From the NCBI GenBank assembly GCA_045648165.1, contig JAZRNL010000015.1, positions 1 to 33,902 of the forward strand: a stretch of 33,902 nucleotides of DNA, read 5' to 3'. Under the pieces are notes generated by a model, which was not told the origin of the DNA, did no database searches, and saw nothing but the letters and a program-made list of their open reading frames with translations. This document shows, in pieces, positions 1 through 7,328 of the stretch. How positions within the stretch are numbered: the first letter of the stretch is position 1; every line of letters starts with the position of its first letter. The stretch is from RGIG9115 sp045648165. GTDB taxonomy: Bacteria; Bacillota; Clostridia; UBA1381. Position numbers and translations under genes: made by a program.

Positions 1-332
1 TCCCATTTATCAGCAGAAAGGCGAGAATGAAAGAATAATGTGTCATTGGTATCACCAAAAGAAGAAGTACAATCTTTGCATAAATATCTTTGTCTTCCGC
101 TTTTGTACCCATTTTTAATTGTATTCAAACTACCACAATCAGGACATACCATTTTCCCGTCAACCATTTTGGCTTGTCTGCACTTCTCTAATAGTTGTTC
201 TTGCTTTTCAGCACTATTGTCAGCATTGGACTTTTCATTAGAAAATAATTTGTTTAATACAGACTGCTTACTTCTTTCAGGTAATCCAGACAATATATTT
301 TGTATCAATTCATAGGCTTTTTTTGTGTTCAC
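1..332 (-). CDS. IS1595-like transposase, N-terminal part (cut by window edge)
   Basis: Reading the minus strand from a GTG codon at 330-332 gives about 110 residues that stay open to the window edge. An in-frame TAA lies just upstream, and GAGG sits 9 bases before the GTG, which supports this start. Residues about 58-83 hold a zinc ribbon, CPDC...CKDC, with the context IKNGxKxGRQRYLCKDC followed by SFGDTNDT. In ISXO2/IS1595-type transposases this zinc ribbon precedes the DDE catalytic domain, which here would lie outside the window. The family call rests on this motif alone. Whether the element is intact cannot be judged, and no inverted repeat was recognised between 333 and 430. Alternative: an IS1 InsA-like zinc-ribbon protein. 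Confidence 0.72.
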   Translation of the reverse strand, partial: MNTKKAYELIQNILSGLPERSKQSVLNKLFSNEKSNADNSAEKQEQLLEKCRQAKMVDGKMVCPDCGSLNTIKNGYKSGRQRYLCKDCTSSFGDTNDTLFFHSRLSADKW

Positions 333-429
333 AAGACATTACCTCACTTTGATTAAAAATTACATTATAATCATATTAAGGATAACTGTCCTCATTTATG
401 TCTGCTTGATTACTTTTTATGTCGTCACA

Positions 430-465
430 CAAAAAACAGCCTTAAACACGTAGGTTTAAGGCTGT
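430..465 (-). terminator. Rho-independent terminator of the 478-1086 gene
   Basis: A perfect 12-bp stem (436-447 with 454-465) with a 6-base loop is followed, on the minus strand, by a run of six T (431-436). It lies 13 bases past the stop codon of the minus-strand gene. Confidence 0.85.
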
Positions 466-477
466 ATAGTAAACTGA

Positions 478-1086
478 TTATTTTTTCTTTCTAACAACAA
501 GCAACAATACAATTAATACCAGAACAAAAGCACTTACACCAATTATTCCCCACATACTGATATTAGATTTAACTGCTATGTCTGTTGGCTCATCTGCACC
601 ACCAATTACAGAAGTAGTTGAACTATCGGGTTGTGTTGATTGTTCGATTTTAGCCAATCTCTTTTGTTCTGCTTTTTCAAACGAACCTTTATTTAATGCT
701 TGTTGCATATCATAGGCAAAAGTATGGTTCTCAATAACTTCTAATGTTTTGGTATCAGTAGACGTAACTTCCCATATACTAATATGAATATATGTTTCAG
801 TTGGAATAACAGTACATAAATATATTTTGCCTATTTCAAGTTCTTTATGTGTGGTGAAATCTTTTCTTTCATATGTATATTCACTATCTTGTTTGAACTC
901 ACCTTTTATATTCTTTTTTTGAATTATTGTAACAGTATTATTTGTAAACTCTTTTACTTCTCCAAAATACACTTGTGCGTCATCTTCAACCAAATATGAG
1001 TTTGGAATATCACCCGCAAATACTGATACTGATATTGTAAGAACAAGAATTATTATTAAACTTATTAAACAAAATAACTTTTTCAT
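478..1086 (-). CDS. Secreted, C-terminally membrane-anchored protein with GGADEPT motif
   Basis: The protein is 202 residues if started at the ATG at 1084-1086, which has AAGGAGG at good spacing; a longer reading upstream lacks a ribosome site and would spoil the signal peptide. It has an N-terminal signal peptide (KK then a hydrophobic run ending near VSVFAG), a polar extracellular body of about 130 residues, then SVIGGADEPTDIAV, a single hydrophobic segment (about residues 175-198) and a KKK tail. The GGAD-PT motif resembles a conserved sodium-site segment of OadB-type decarboxylase beta subunits, but nothing else here is OadB-like. I infer a type I membrane protein facing outward. Body function unknown. 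It is single, with its own promoter and terminator, in an accessory region. Confidence 0.8.
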   Translation of the reverse strand: MKKLFCLISLIIILVLTISVSVFAGDIPNSYLVEDDAQVYFGEVKEFTNNTVTIIQKKNIKGEFKQDSEYTYERKDFTTHKELEIGKIYLCTVIPTETYIHISIWEVTSTDTKTLEVIENHTFAYDMQQALNKGSFEKAEQKRLAKIEQSTQPDSSTTSVIGGADEPTDIAVKSNISMWGIIGVSAFVLVLIVLLLVVRKKK

Positions 1087-1123
1087 AGTCCAAACCTCCT
1101 TATATGGAATAATCTGTATATTA

Positions 1124-1152
1124 ATTATAACATATAATATTAAAAAAGTAAA
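1124..1152 (-). promoter_or_regulatory. Promoter of the GGADEPT protein gene
   Basis: On the minus strand TTTACT (1147-1152), a 17-base spacer and TATAAT (1124-1129), preceded by TGT (extended -10). Transcription would begin about 30 bases before the start codon. Confidence 0.7.
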
Positions 1153-1210
1153 CAAACACAACAAAAATTAATGATTTATTAATTCTAAGTATAAATAATA
1201 TTATTTCAAT

Positions 1211-1345
1211 TAAAAAAGCAGTTCACCAATACTTATGTGTGACTGGGAGTTTAATTAAAAGTTGGGAAAGAGGAATTGCCATTTTTTGATTTATTGCGAA
1301 TGTTTTTTCGGAATTCGCGAGGTGAAGTTTTTTCGTTTGATGCAA
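1211..1345 (+). pseudogene. Possible decayed XRE-type helix-turn-helix regulator fragment
   Basis: Read with a frame change near 1280, the translation gives VTGSLIKSWERGIA followed by LPFFDLLRMFF. This resembles the end of an XRE/Cro-family HTH domain (typically ISKWERG...PD...L..LA..F.VS.DEL). Stops or frame shifts break it at both ends. The match is short and could be chance; the ORFs through it are otherwise unconvincing. Confidence 0.25.
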
Positions 1346-1403
1346 ACATTCTTGAAAATGCCAAAACGTCTGTATACCCTATGGGATTTGCAACCTGTGT
1401 TAT

Positions 1404-1448
1404 GGGGGACGAATGGGGACGTACATTATTGTCATTGTCCCCGTCCCC
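1404..1448. repeat. GC-rich palindrome (GGGGAC / GTCCCC)
   Basis: The left arm (GGGGAC, a 4-base interruption, GGGGAC, 1405-1420) faces the right arm GTCCCCGTCCCC at 1437-1448. It is GC-rich in very AT-rich surroundings and forms a stable hairpin on either strand. It looks like a REP- or MITE-type repeat at the boundary of the IS3 fragment. Copy number elsewhere is unknown. Confidence 0.5.
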
Positions 1449-1542
1449 TTTTGTCTTTATAAAATACTACAATGAAAAGAGAATTAAAGAGAAACTTGGA
1501 TGGATGAGCCCGGTGCAATATCGGCTCAACACCTTGGCTTAA
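1449..1542 (+). pseudogene. IS3-family transposase, C-terminal remnant
   Basis: The last codons translate as FIKYYNEKRIKEKLG then MSPVQYRLNTLA and a stop. This is the standard end of the OrfB (DDE) transposase of IS3/IS150-type elements (YYN.KRI..KL..MSPVQYR). Everything upstream, including the DDE residues, is missing; the match stops at the palindrome ending at 1448. It cannot be functional. Confidence 0.75.
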
Positions 1543-1580
1543 TAAAAATAGCGTAGCAGTCATTAAAACTACTACGCTAT
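1541..1580 (-). terminator. Hairpin terminator facing the nucleotidyltransferase operon
   Basis: A 13-bp stem with one mismatch (1548-1560 with 1568-1580) is followed on the minus strand by TTTTTATT. It lies about 80 bases beyond the stop of the minus-strand operon and inside the IS3 remnant, so the operon may borrow a transposon-borne terminator. On the plus strand there is no T run. Confidence 0.55.
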
Positions 1581-1658
1581 AAAAAGTCTAACTTTTTGGG
1601 GTTACATCATTCCTTGTTTGGAACTACTCCATTTAAAATGTTCATATACTGACATTTT

Positions 1659-2498
1659 TTAGAAATTATATTTACCTTCGTCGATAAACTTCTGCATTGC
1701 CGCTTTAACTGCAGGCATATCATCTCTGTAGGTTACTCCGTACCAGCGCTCGGGTGTTGAGAGAACCTCTACCTTTGCACCTTCTTCTGTTATCTTTCTG
1801 CCGATTGTAACAGGGAGTAGACACTCGGATTTGGGCTCGTTAATGCGTGTTTCAAGGAAATTGTGGAAATCTTTTTCAAGATATGGGAATATGTCTTTAT
1901 TAAGGCCCCACATATTCATAGAAACAAGAGTATCTTCAGCGAAGCCTGAGTTTTTGTCGATTGCAGTGTGTTCTTCGATCTGCTTCAGGATTCCGTTCTC
2001 AGCCACGCAAACACCTCTTGCAACTGTTCCGTTGTCGGTAAGAGTGTTGCCAAGCTTATAGCCTACCATACACATTCCTGAATTGTTCACAAGCCAGTCG
2101 TGAGCAATTTTGAATGACTCCTTACCATAGTAATCGTCTGCGTTTATAACTGTAAAGGGAGCAGAAAGCTTATCTTGTGCGCAGAGGACTGCGTGGGTAG
2201 TGCCCCAGGGTTTTTCTCTGCCTTCGGGGATAGAATATCCTGCGGGAAGCTTATCCAGCTCCTGGAATGCATAATCCACATCCATTATTTTTTCAAGTCT
2301 TTTTCCGCAAACTTCACGGAATTCTTTTTCTATGGCTTTTTTGATTATAATAACTGCTTTATCAAATCCGGCTTCTTTTGCATCATAAACTGAAAAGTCG
2401 ATGATTGCCTGGCCTCCCGGGCCCATTGGCTCAATCTGCTTAAGTCCTCCGAAACGGCTTCCCATTCCGGCTGCCATAATTAAAAGCTCTGTTTTCAT
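1659..2498 (-). CDS. Sugar-phosphate nucleotidyltransferase-like protein (GT-A fold)
   Basis: The protein is 279 residues, with start codon at 2496-2498 preceded by AGGAGAGG. Residues 7-22 carry the nucleotide-binding signature (MAAGMGSRFGGLKQ) of the NTP_transferase family, which makes NDP-sugars from NTP and a sugar-1-phosphate. INADDYYG near residue 118 is the metal-binding acidic motif, and PWGTTHAV (near 97) fits the substrate loop. The family is broad, so the sugar is not known. It is the last gene of a four-gene minus-strand run, 22 bases after cysK. An NDP-sugar product would fit the glycosyltransferase at the operon head, but that link is inferred from position only. Confidence 0.8.
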   Translation of the reverse strand: MKTELLIMAAGMGSRFGGLKQIEPMGPGGQAIIDFSVYDAKEAGFDKAVIIIKKAIEKEFREVCGKRLEKIMDVDYAFQELDKLPAGYSIPEGREKPWGTTHAVLCAQDKLSAPFTVINADDYYGKESFKIAHDWLVNNSGMCMVGYKLGNTLTDNGTVARGVCVAENGILKQIEEHTAIDKNSGFAEDTLVSMNMWGLNKDIFPYLEKDFHNFLETRINEPKSECLLPVTIGRKITEEGAKVEVLSTPERWYGVTYRDDMPAVKAAMQKFIDEGKYNF

Positions 2499-2520
2499 TT
2501 TTTTTATACCTCTCCTTTTT

Positions 2521-3435
2521 TTATTTAAACAGCGGTGTCGACAGATACCTGTCCCCTGTATCGGGTAATATCGCCACTATTGTTTTCCCATTATTTTCGG
2601 GGCGTTTTGCGATTTCTACTGCCGCATAAACTGCTGCCCCTGAGGTTATCCCGGCTAAGATACCCTCGCATCCGGCAAGCTTTTTTCCCATCTCATATGC
2701 CGCTTCGTCGGAAACGGTTATAATCTCGTCATAAATTTCGGTGTTCAGAATTTGAGGTACAAAGCCTGCGCCTATTCCCTGAAGCCCGTGAGGACCTGAA
2801 ATTCCTTTTGAAAGATAGGGAGAACCTTCCGGCTCAACTGCAACTATTTTAATTTCCGGATTTTTTGATTTTAAATATTCTCCGGTACCTGTGATTGTAC
2901 CTCCGGTGCCTACGCCGGCAACGAAGATATCTATATTTCCTTCGGTATCATCCCATATTTCGGGGCCTGTTCCATCAAAATGCGCTTTTGGGTTTGCAGG
3001 GTTTATAAACTGCCCTGCAAAAAATGCGCCCGGAGTTGATTTTGCAATCTCCTCTGCTTTTTCAATTGCTCCTGCCATACCTTTTGCGCCTTCGGTAAGA
3101 ACGATTTCTGCACCGTATGCTTCAAGAAGGCTTCTTCGTTCTATGCTCATTGTTTCGGGCATGGTGAGAATAACCTTGTAGCCTGAAGATGCAGCAACTG
3201 CCGCAAGACCTATACCTGTGTTACCGCTCGTGGGCTCAACAATAACTGAGCCGGGTTTCAGAAGTCCTTTGCTTTCTGCATCTTCTATCATAGATGCCGC
3301 CACTCTGTCTTTTATGCTTCCTGCGGGGTTAAAGCCTTCAAGCTTTGCCAGTATACGTGCGTTCGTACCGTGGAAGTGAAGCTCCAGCAGGGGTGTAGAG
3401 CCTATAAGCTCCCTTATTGATTTACATATTCTCAT
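2521..3435 (-). CDS. cysK: Cysteine synthase A (O-acetylserine sulfhydrylase)
   Basis: A 304-residue PLP enzyme that makes cysteine and acetate from O-acetylserine and sulfide in the cytoplasm. Lys42 in GSIKDR is the PLP-binding lysine, PTSGNTG (about 68-74) binds the substrate carboxylate, and GVGTGGTITG (about 174-183) holds the cofactor phosphate. Length and motif order match CysK/CysM throughout, including SGA and LPDTGDRYLST at the C-terminus. CysM cannot be fully excluded. It is 13 bases after the TM1266-like gene and 22 before the nucleotidyltransferase, so probably co-transcribed. The start is the ATG at 3433-3435, with GAAAG upstream on the minus strand. Confidence 0.93.
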   Translation of the reverse strand: MRICKSIRELIGSTPLLELHFHGTNARILAKLEGFNPAGSIKDRVAASMIEDAESKGLLKPGSVIVEPTSGNTGIGLAAVAASSGYKVILTMPETMSIERRSLLEAYGAEIVLTEGAKGMAGAIEKAEEIAKSTPGAFFAGQFINPANPKAHFDGTGPEIWDDTEGNIDIFVAGVGTGGTITGTGEYLKSKNPEIKIVAVEPEGSPYLSKGISGPHGLQGIGAGFVPQILNTEIYDEIITVSDEAAYEMGKKLAGCEGILAGITSGAAVYAAVEIAKRPENNGKTIVAILPDTGDRYLSTPLFK

Positions 3436-3448
3436 TCAAAAGCTTCTT

Positions 3449-3697
3449 TCATTTAATATTTGAATAAATTGTTTTTGTGCTTATTCCGTCAAGCCTTCCT
3501 ATTTTGCCCGAAAGAGCACTGATTATGTCTTGAGGCGCATCAATTGCGATGCTGATAATATTAACATTTTTTGGTGAGTGGGGAACGCCCATTCTTCCTA
3601 TTATATACTGCCCGTATTCGTGAAGCAGATTATTTACTTCGGGGACTGAGTCAAGATTTTCTACTATTATTCCTATAAGAGCGACTCTTTCTTCCAT
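3449..3697 (-). CDS. TM1266-family iron-only hydrogenase system putative regulator
   Basis: An 82-residue protein matching the family throughout: an N-terminal ALIGIIVEN strand, LLHEYGQYIIGRMG, a central NIISIAIDAPQDIISALSGKIGRL and a final STKTIYS. Members have an ACT/NikR-C-like ferredoxin fold, usually accompany [FeFe]-hydrogenase maturation genes, and are proposed small-molecule sensors; no reaction is known. Here no hyd gene is visible within the window. The start lies 25 bases inside the 3' end of the upstream glycosyltransferase gene, which implies translational coupling. It supports an anaerobic, hydrogen-producing host. Confidence 0.85.
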   Translation of the reverse strand: MEERVALIGIIVENLDSVPEVNNLLHEYGQYIIGRMGVPHSPKNVNIISIAIDAPQDIISALSGKIGRLDGISTKTIYSNIK

Positions 3698-4830
3698 ATA
3701 TCAACTACTCCTTTTGACGGTTTTTTGTATACATTCTCTTCTATGAATTCGTAGAGTTTATTTGCTGCATCGGGCTTTCCAAGCATACGTATTGCACGGA
3801 TCATAAGCTCTTTCCGCCAGGTGTTGCCGAAGAGTTGATGAAGCGCCTGCTCCACAGAAAATCCCTTTGTTACCATAATTGCGGCACCGGAGTTTACGAG
3901 AAATTCCATATTTCTTTCTTCCTGACCGGGTATGGGGTTCATAAGAATAAGAGGAAGCCCTTTTGCCATTGCCTCAGAAGTGGTAAGCCCTCCGGGCTTT
4001 GTAATCAAAGCGTCTGCTGCATCCATATATATGTCAACATTGTCGGTAAAGCCAAGGCACATGATATCCTTTTCCCATTTCATGCTGTCGATAGCATCTT
4101 TTGCTTTTTCATTATTCCCGCATATAACAGCTATCTGATAGTCGTATTTCAAACTGTCGCAGGTTTTTATAACCTCAGTAATATCGCCGAATCCCATAGA
4201 ACCCATCATAACAAGCAAAAGAGGTTTATCTGTAAGCCCCAGACGCTTCTTTGCTTCTTCCTTATCAAGCTTTGTAAGGAATTTTTGCTTTATAGGTATA
4301 CCAAATGGTAGAATTTTATCTTCAGGTATGCCTTTCCTTTCCGCCGCTGAGTTCAGAAGTGAATCGGGGAGAATATAATAATCAAGCCTTGTGGACTCCC
4401 AGAACGGGTGGAGAGTAAAGTCAGTTACCACACCGAAGGTGGGGCAGTTTAAAACGCCTCGCTCTTTTAAAAGAGTCATAAGCACTGTTGCATAGGAGTG
4501 AGTTCCTACAACGAAGTCCGGGTTATAATCGAGCATGAAGCTGTCAAGCTTTTTTGAAAGGTACTTTGAAATAATGGTTTCCGGGGAATAACTTTTGCTT
4601 GGTTCTTCTTTTTTTGCGAGAGAATCAAACACCTTGCCGTATGCTTCACCTAAGTTTTTAGTAAGCAAAAGATAGCCGTTTTGCACGCTTTCTCCGAGGA
4701 AACGGCTTATATATTCTAAAGTATCCAGCATTTCACATTCAATACCGTGAGCTTTGAAAACTTCCATCATTGCCATACCTGTTGAATGATGGCCGTAGCC
4801 TGCTGTAACGGATAATATAAGTGCTTTCAT
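3673..4830 (-). CDS. MGDG synthase-family glycosyltransferase (UgtP/YpfP-like)
   Basis: A 385-residue GT-B enzyme. The N-terminal domain begins with SVTAGYGHHSTGMAM, the diacylglycerol-site motif of plant MGDG synthase and bacterial processive diacylglycerol glucosyltransferases (GYGH). The C-terminal domain has MMGSMGFGDI (near 218), GFTDNVDIYMDAADALITKPGG (near 269, the donor site) and PIPGQEERN. It likely transfers glucose or galactose from a UDP-sugar to diacylglycerol at the inner membrane face, making glycolipids or the lipoteichoic-acid anchor. It is the first gene of the minus-strand operon, start at 4828-4830 with AAAGGAAG upstream. It is divergent from tetR through a shared promoter, so it is the most likely TetR target. 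Its sugar and acceptor are not known. Confidence 0.86.
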   Translation of the reverse strand: MKALILSVTAGYGHHSTGMAMMEVFKAHGIECEMLDTLEYISRFLGESVQNGYLLLTKNLGEAYGKVFDSLAKKEEPSKSYSPETIISKYLSKKLDSFMLDYNPDFVVGTHSYATVLMTLLKERGVLNCPTFGVVTDFTLHPFWESTRLDYYILPDSLLNSAAERKGIPEDKILPFGIPIKQKFLTKLDKEEAKKRLGLTDKPLLLVMMGSMGFGDITEVIKTCDSLKYDYQIAVICGNNEKAKDAIDSMKWEKDIMCLGFTDNVDIYMDAADALITKPGGLTTSEAMAKGLPLILMNPIPGQEERNMEFLVNSGAAIMVTKGFSVEQALHQLFGNTWRKELMIRAIRMLGKPDAANKLYEFIEENVYKKPSKGVVDIWKKESLL

Positions 4831-4872
4831 TACTTTTCTTCCTTTCGAAAATGAAAAAATGTAATTTTCCTA

Positions 4873-4901
4873 TTGCCATTATACTATATATTTGATATAA
4901 T
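4873..4901 (+). promoter_or_regulatory. tetR promoter
   Basis: TTGCCA (4873-4878), a 17-base spacer and TATAAT (4896-4901) with TGA in front (extended -10). Its -35 and -10 boxes overlap the -10 and -35 boxes of the opposite promoter. Confidence 0.75.
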
Positions 4902-4906
4902 AACAA
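4878..4906 (-). promoter_or_regulatory. Promoter of the glycosyltransferase-cysK operon
   Basis: On the minus strand TTGTTA (4901-4906), a 17-base spacer and TATAAT (4878-4883). It occupies almost the same DNA as the tetR promoter on the other strand. Confidence 0.75.
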
Positions 4907-4910
4907 GAGG

Positions 4911-4931
4911 ATTTTGAAAAATTATCAAAAT
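4911..4931. promoter_or_regulatory. Candidate TetR operator
   Basis: The inverted repeat ATTTTGA / TCAAAAT (4911-4917 and 4925-4931) has 7-base arms and a 7-base spacer. It lies just after the tetR -10 box and before its ribosome site, and about 5 bases upstream of the opposite -35. That size and position suit a TetR dimer that represses its own gene and perhaps the divergent operon. Confidence 0.5.
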
Positions 4932-4953
4932 TATATAAACTGGGAGAAAAAAT

Positions 4954-5541
4954 ATGCCTAAGAAGAACAGAAACACAAAGGGAAAAATCGTTTCGGCTGC
5001 ATGGAGGCTTTTTTACCGTCAGGGCTATGACGATACAACAATAGATGAAATTATAGAAGAATCGGGAACGTCGCGAGGCTCGTTTTATCACTATTTTGAG
5101 GGTAAGGATGCGCTTCTGAGCTCTTTATCGTATCTTTTTGATGAGCGCTATAAAGAGCTGGAAGATGAGCTTGAAGCAGTGAATGGAAGTTTTGAAAAGC
5201 TTATGTTTTTAAATCGTGAGCTGTTTGATTACATAGAGAACAACGTTTCGTTGGATTTGCTTGCAAGGCTTTATTCGTCTCAGCTTATAACAAAAGGAGA
5301 AAAGCATCTCTTAGACCATAACAGGGTGTATTATAAGCTTCTCCGACGCATAGTTTCCCAGGGGCAGGCAAATGGTGAGCTCACAAGTGTTGCAACGGCA
5401 AATGAGATTGTAAAAACATACGCATTATGCGAAAGAGCGCTTCTTTACGATTGGTGCATATGTAACGGAGAATACTCCCTTAAGAGCTATGCGGAAGCAA
5501 AAATGCCCATGTTTTTAAAGGCATATCTGCTTAAAACTTAA
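4954..5541 (+). CDS. TetR/AcrR family transcriptional regulator
   Basis: A 195-residue protein with the family's all-helical layout. The N-terminal DNA-binding domain (residues about 8-55) reads AAWRLFYRQGYDDTTIDEI then ESGTSRGSFYHYFEGKDAL, the canonical TetR helix-turn-helix with the FYHYF signature. The remaining about 140 residues form a variable ligand-binding domain with no recognisable ligand class. The ATG at 4954 has GGGAG upstream. It is divergent from the glycolipid glycosyltransferase, with mirror-image promoters and a palindrome between them, so autoregulation and control of that operon are likely. The ligand may be lipid-like, but that is inference from the neighbour. Confidence 0.9.
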   Translation: MPKKNRNTKGKIVSAAWRLFYRQGYDDTTIDEIIEESGTSRGSFYHYFEGKDALLSSLSYLFDERYKELEDELEAVNGSFEKLMFLNRELFDYIENNVSLDLLARLYSSQLITKGEKHLLDHNRVYYKLLRRIVSQGQANGELTSVATANEIVKTYALCERALLYDWCICNGEYSLKSYAEAKMPMFLKAYLLKT

Positions 5542-5558
5542 AAAATTTATTTTAGGTA

Positions 5559-5659
5559 TATTTTTTAGTACAGTATAATATATATCTAAAAAATAGCATA
5601 TATATGCGGTAATCGAGTTATATTTATAAACGGAGTACAGATAAAAGTCTGTACTCCGT
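5559..5659 (+). terminator. Two inverted repeats after tetR, second a likely terminator
   Basis: First a 10-base inverted repeat (5559-5568 with 5586-5595), then a perfect 12-bp stem with a 6-base loop (5630-5641 with 5648-5659). The second is followed only by TTCTGTGTTG, so the T run is poor. It is probably the tetR terminator or a structured element ahead of the putP promoter. Confidence 0.4.
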
Positions 5660-5665
5660 TCTGTG

Positions 5666-5694
5666 TTGCAGTCTAATAAAAAGTGTGTTATAAT
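5666..5694 (+). promoter_or_regulatory. putP promoter
   Basis: TTGCAG (5666-5671), a 17-base spacer and TATAAT (5689-5694), preceded by TGT (extended -10). The start codon of putP is 35 bases downstream. Confidence 0.8.
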
Positions 5695-5729
5695 CCCTGC
5701 ATATGTAAAAACGAAAGGATGAATTTAAA

Positions 5730-7265
5730 ATGGGAGAAATTATAGCATTTGTTCTTTATTTTGTAGCAATGCTGGGCATTGGCGTTTTCTTCTTTGTTAA
5801 AGACAAAAAAAATAATGGCGAGAAGGAATATTTCCTCGGCGGCAGAAGTATGGGGCCTTGGGTAACTGCAATGAGCGCTCAGGCGTCTGATATGAGTGCA
5901 TGGCTTCTTATGGGACTTCCCGGAAGTATTTTAGCATTCGGTCTTGGTCAGGCTTGGATTGGTATAGGTCTTGCTATCGGTACTATTGCCAACTGGATTA
6001 TAGTTGCAAAAAGACTTCGTAAGTTCTCAAAGGCAGCAGGCGACTCAATCACTCTTCCTCAGTATCTTACAAACAGATTTGCGACAAAGAGCTCAGCACT
6101 CAAAATTATCTGTGCCATTGTGTTCCTCGTGAGCTTCACAATCTATGTTGCATCAGGCTTTTCAGCCGGTACAAAGGTGTTTGTAACACTTTTTCCAGAT
6201 CTTGGTAATATGGCGGCAATGATTATTTTTGCGGCAATCATTCTTATTTATACTTTCCTGGGCGGATACAAGGCGGTATGCTGGACCGACTTTTTCCAGG
6301 GTATGCTTATGCTGGTTGCAATTCTTGCAGTGCCCATTATGATTGTTACTATGGGCAACACTGATGCCGGACTGTTAGATAAGGTTATTCCTAATATTGC
6401 AGACTCTACAAAGCCATATGCTTTTGTACCTGATTTCTTTGCGGCTTCCTGGAAGGAAATTGTGTCAGGTCTTGCGTGGGGCCTTGGTTACTTCGGAATG
6501 CCTCATATAATTGTAAGATTTATGGCAATTGAAAAGCCCAGTATGATTAAAAAATCAATCGTTGTGGCATCTGTATGGATTGTTCTTGCTCTTGGTGCGG
6601 CAATTCTTATGTCATACCTTGGCAGAATGTTTATTTTTGCAGACGGAACAGAGTTCGCAGCTTCACTTCTTGGTGAAGGAGGTGCAGGTCAGGAAATGAT
6701 TTTTGTGCTTCTTGCGCGTAATCTTTTCCCGTCGTTTATTGCAGGTATACTTCTTGCAGCTATTGTCGCAGCTTCAATGTCGACAGCAGATTCACAGCTT
6801 CTTGTGGCTTCATCATCATTTACAAGTGATATCTACAAGCCTCTTATCAATAAAAATGCATCTGATAAAGAACTTTTGTGGGTGGGCCGTATTGTGGTTA
6901 TCATAGTTTCAATCGTTGCTTTCTTTATAGCAAGCAGCAAGGGTGAGGCTGCAGCGGCTATTATGAACCTTGTTTCAAATGCATGGGGCATCTTCGGTGC
7001 TGCATTCGGTCCACTGGTTATTCTCTCGCTTTTCTGGAAGAGAACTACATACTCAGGTGCTATTGCATCAATTGTAGCCGGTGCGGTTGTTGATATTCTT
7101 TGGTTTGTAACACCTATCGGTGCAATTACCGGAATATATGAGCTTCTTCCCGGATTTGTTGTTGCATTTATAGTTTGTGTGGTTGTTTCGCTTCTCAGCA
7201 AAGCACCCTCGGATGAAGTAATTGCAATTTACGAAAAGGCAACACAGAGCGAAATTGACGACTGA
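5730..7265 (+). CDS. putP: Sodium/proline symporter
   Basis: A 511-residue membrane protein of the solute:sodium symporter family (LeuT fold, about 13 membrane segments) that imports proline with sodium. The Na+-site residues of E. coli PutP are recognisable: Asp54 and Ser56 in AQASDMSAWLLMGLPG, and the Ser-Thr pair in AASMSTADSQLLVASS (near 352). GGYKAVCWTDFFQG (near 179) is also a family signature. The start at 5730 has GAAAGGATG upstream. It is a single gene between its own promoter and a bidirectional terminator. The relation to proline rather than another solute rests on overall PutP-like motifs. Confidence 0.92.
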   Translation: MGEIIAFVLYFVAMLGIGVFFFVKDKKNNGEKEYFLGGRSMGPWVTAMSAQASDMSAWLLMGLPGSILAFGLGQAWIGIGLAIGTIANWIIVAKRLRKFSKAAGDSITLPQYLTNRFATKSSALKIICAIVFLVSFTIYVASGFSAGTKVFVTLFPDLGNMAAMIIFAAIILIYTFLGGYKAVCWTDFFQGMLMLVAILAVPIMIVTMGNTDAGLLDKVIPNIADSTKPYAFVPDFFAASWKEIVSGLAWGLGYFGMPHIIVRFMAIEKPSMIKKSIVVASVWIVLALGAAILMSYLGRMFIFADGTEFAASLLGEGGAGQEMIFVLLARNLFPSFIAGILLAAIVAASMSTADSQLLVASSSFTSDIYKPLINKNASDKELLWVGRIVVIIVSIVAFFIASSKGEAAAAIMNLVSNAWGIFGAAFGPLVILSLFWKRTTYSGAIASIVAGAVVDILWFVTPIGAITGIYELLPGFVVAFIVCVVVSLLSKAPSDEVIAIYEKATQSEIDD

Positions 7266-7280
7266 TAATAATTGATATGT

Positions 7281-7314
7281 AAAAAACCTCTCAAAAATTT
7301 TGAGAGGTTTTTTT
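7281..7314. terminator. Bidirectional terminator between putP and metY
   Basis: A perfect inverted repeat AAAAACCTCTCAAA / TTTGAGAGGTTTTT with flanking A and T runs. It serves convergent genes on both strands. Confidence 0.92.
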
Positions 7315-7328
7315 GTGTGGAAGTAATT

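Larger units (their letters stand above)
1449..1606 (+). mobile_element. IS3-family element, right-end fragment
   Basis: It comprises the transposase remnant plus a right terminal repeat at about 1585-1606 (GTCTAACTTTTTGGGGTTACA), which has the form usual for IS150-like ends (outermost bases TGTA...TACA). The left end is missing, so this is a one-ended relic. No target duplication could be recognised. Confidence 0.65.
1087..1658. other. Relic-filled intergenic region
   Basis: This stretch of about 570 bases has no intact gene. In order it holds the promoter of the leftward gene, very AT-rich DNA (1130-1210), a possible decayed XRE regulator, a GC-rich palindrome, the 3' end of an IS3-family transposase with its terminal repeat, a hairpin facing the minus-strand operon, and about 50 bases in which I see nothing. 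Confidence 0.6.

Noticed and set aside
40..315. A 91-residue plus-strand reading frame
   Set aside because: It is opposite the IS1595-like transposase reading from GTG at 332, which shows a zinc ribbon and codon sense; the plus frame has no family features.
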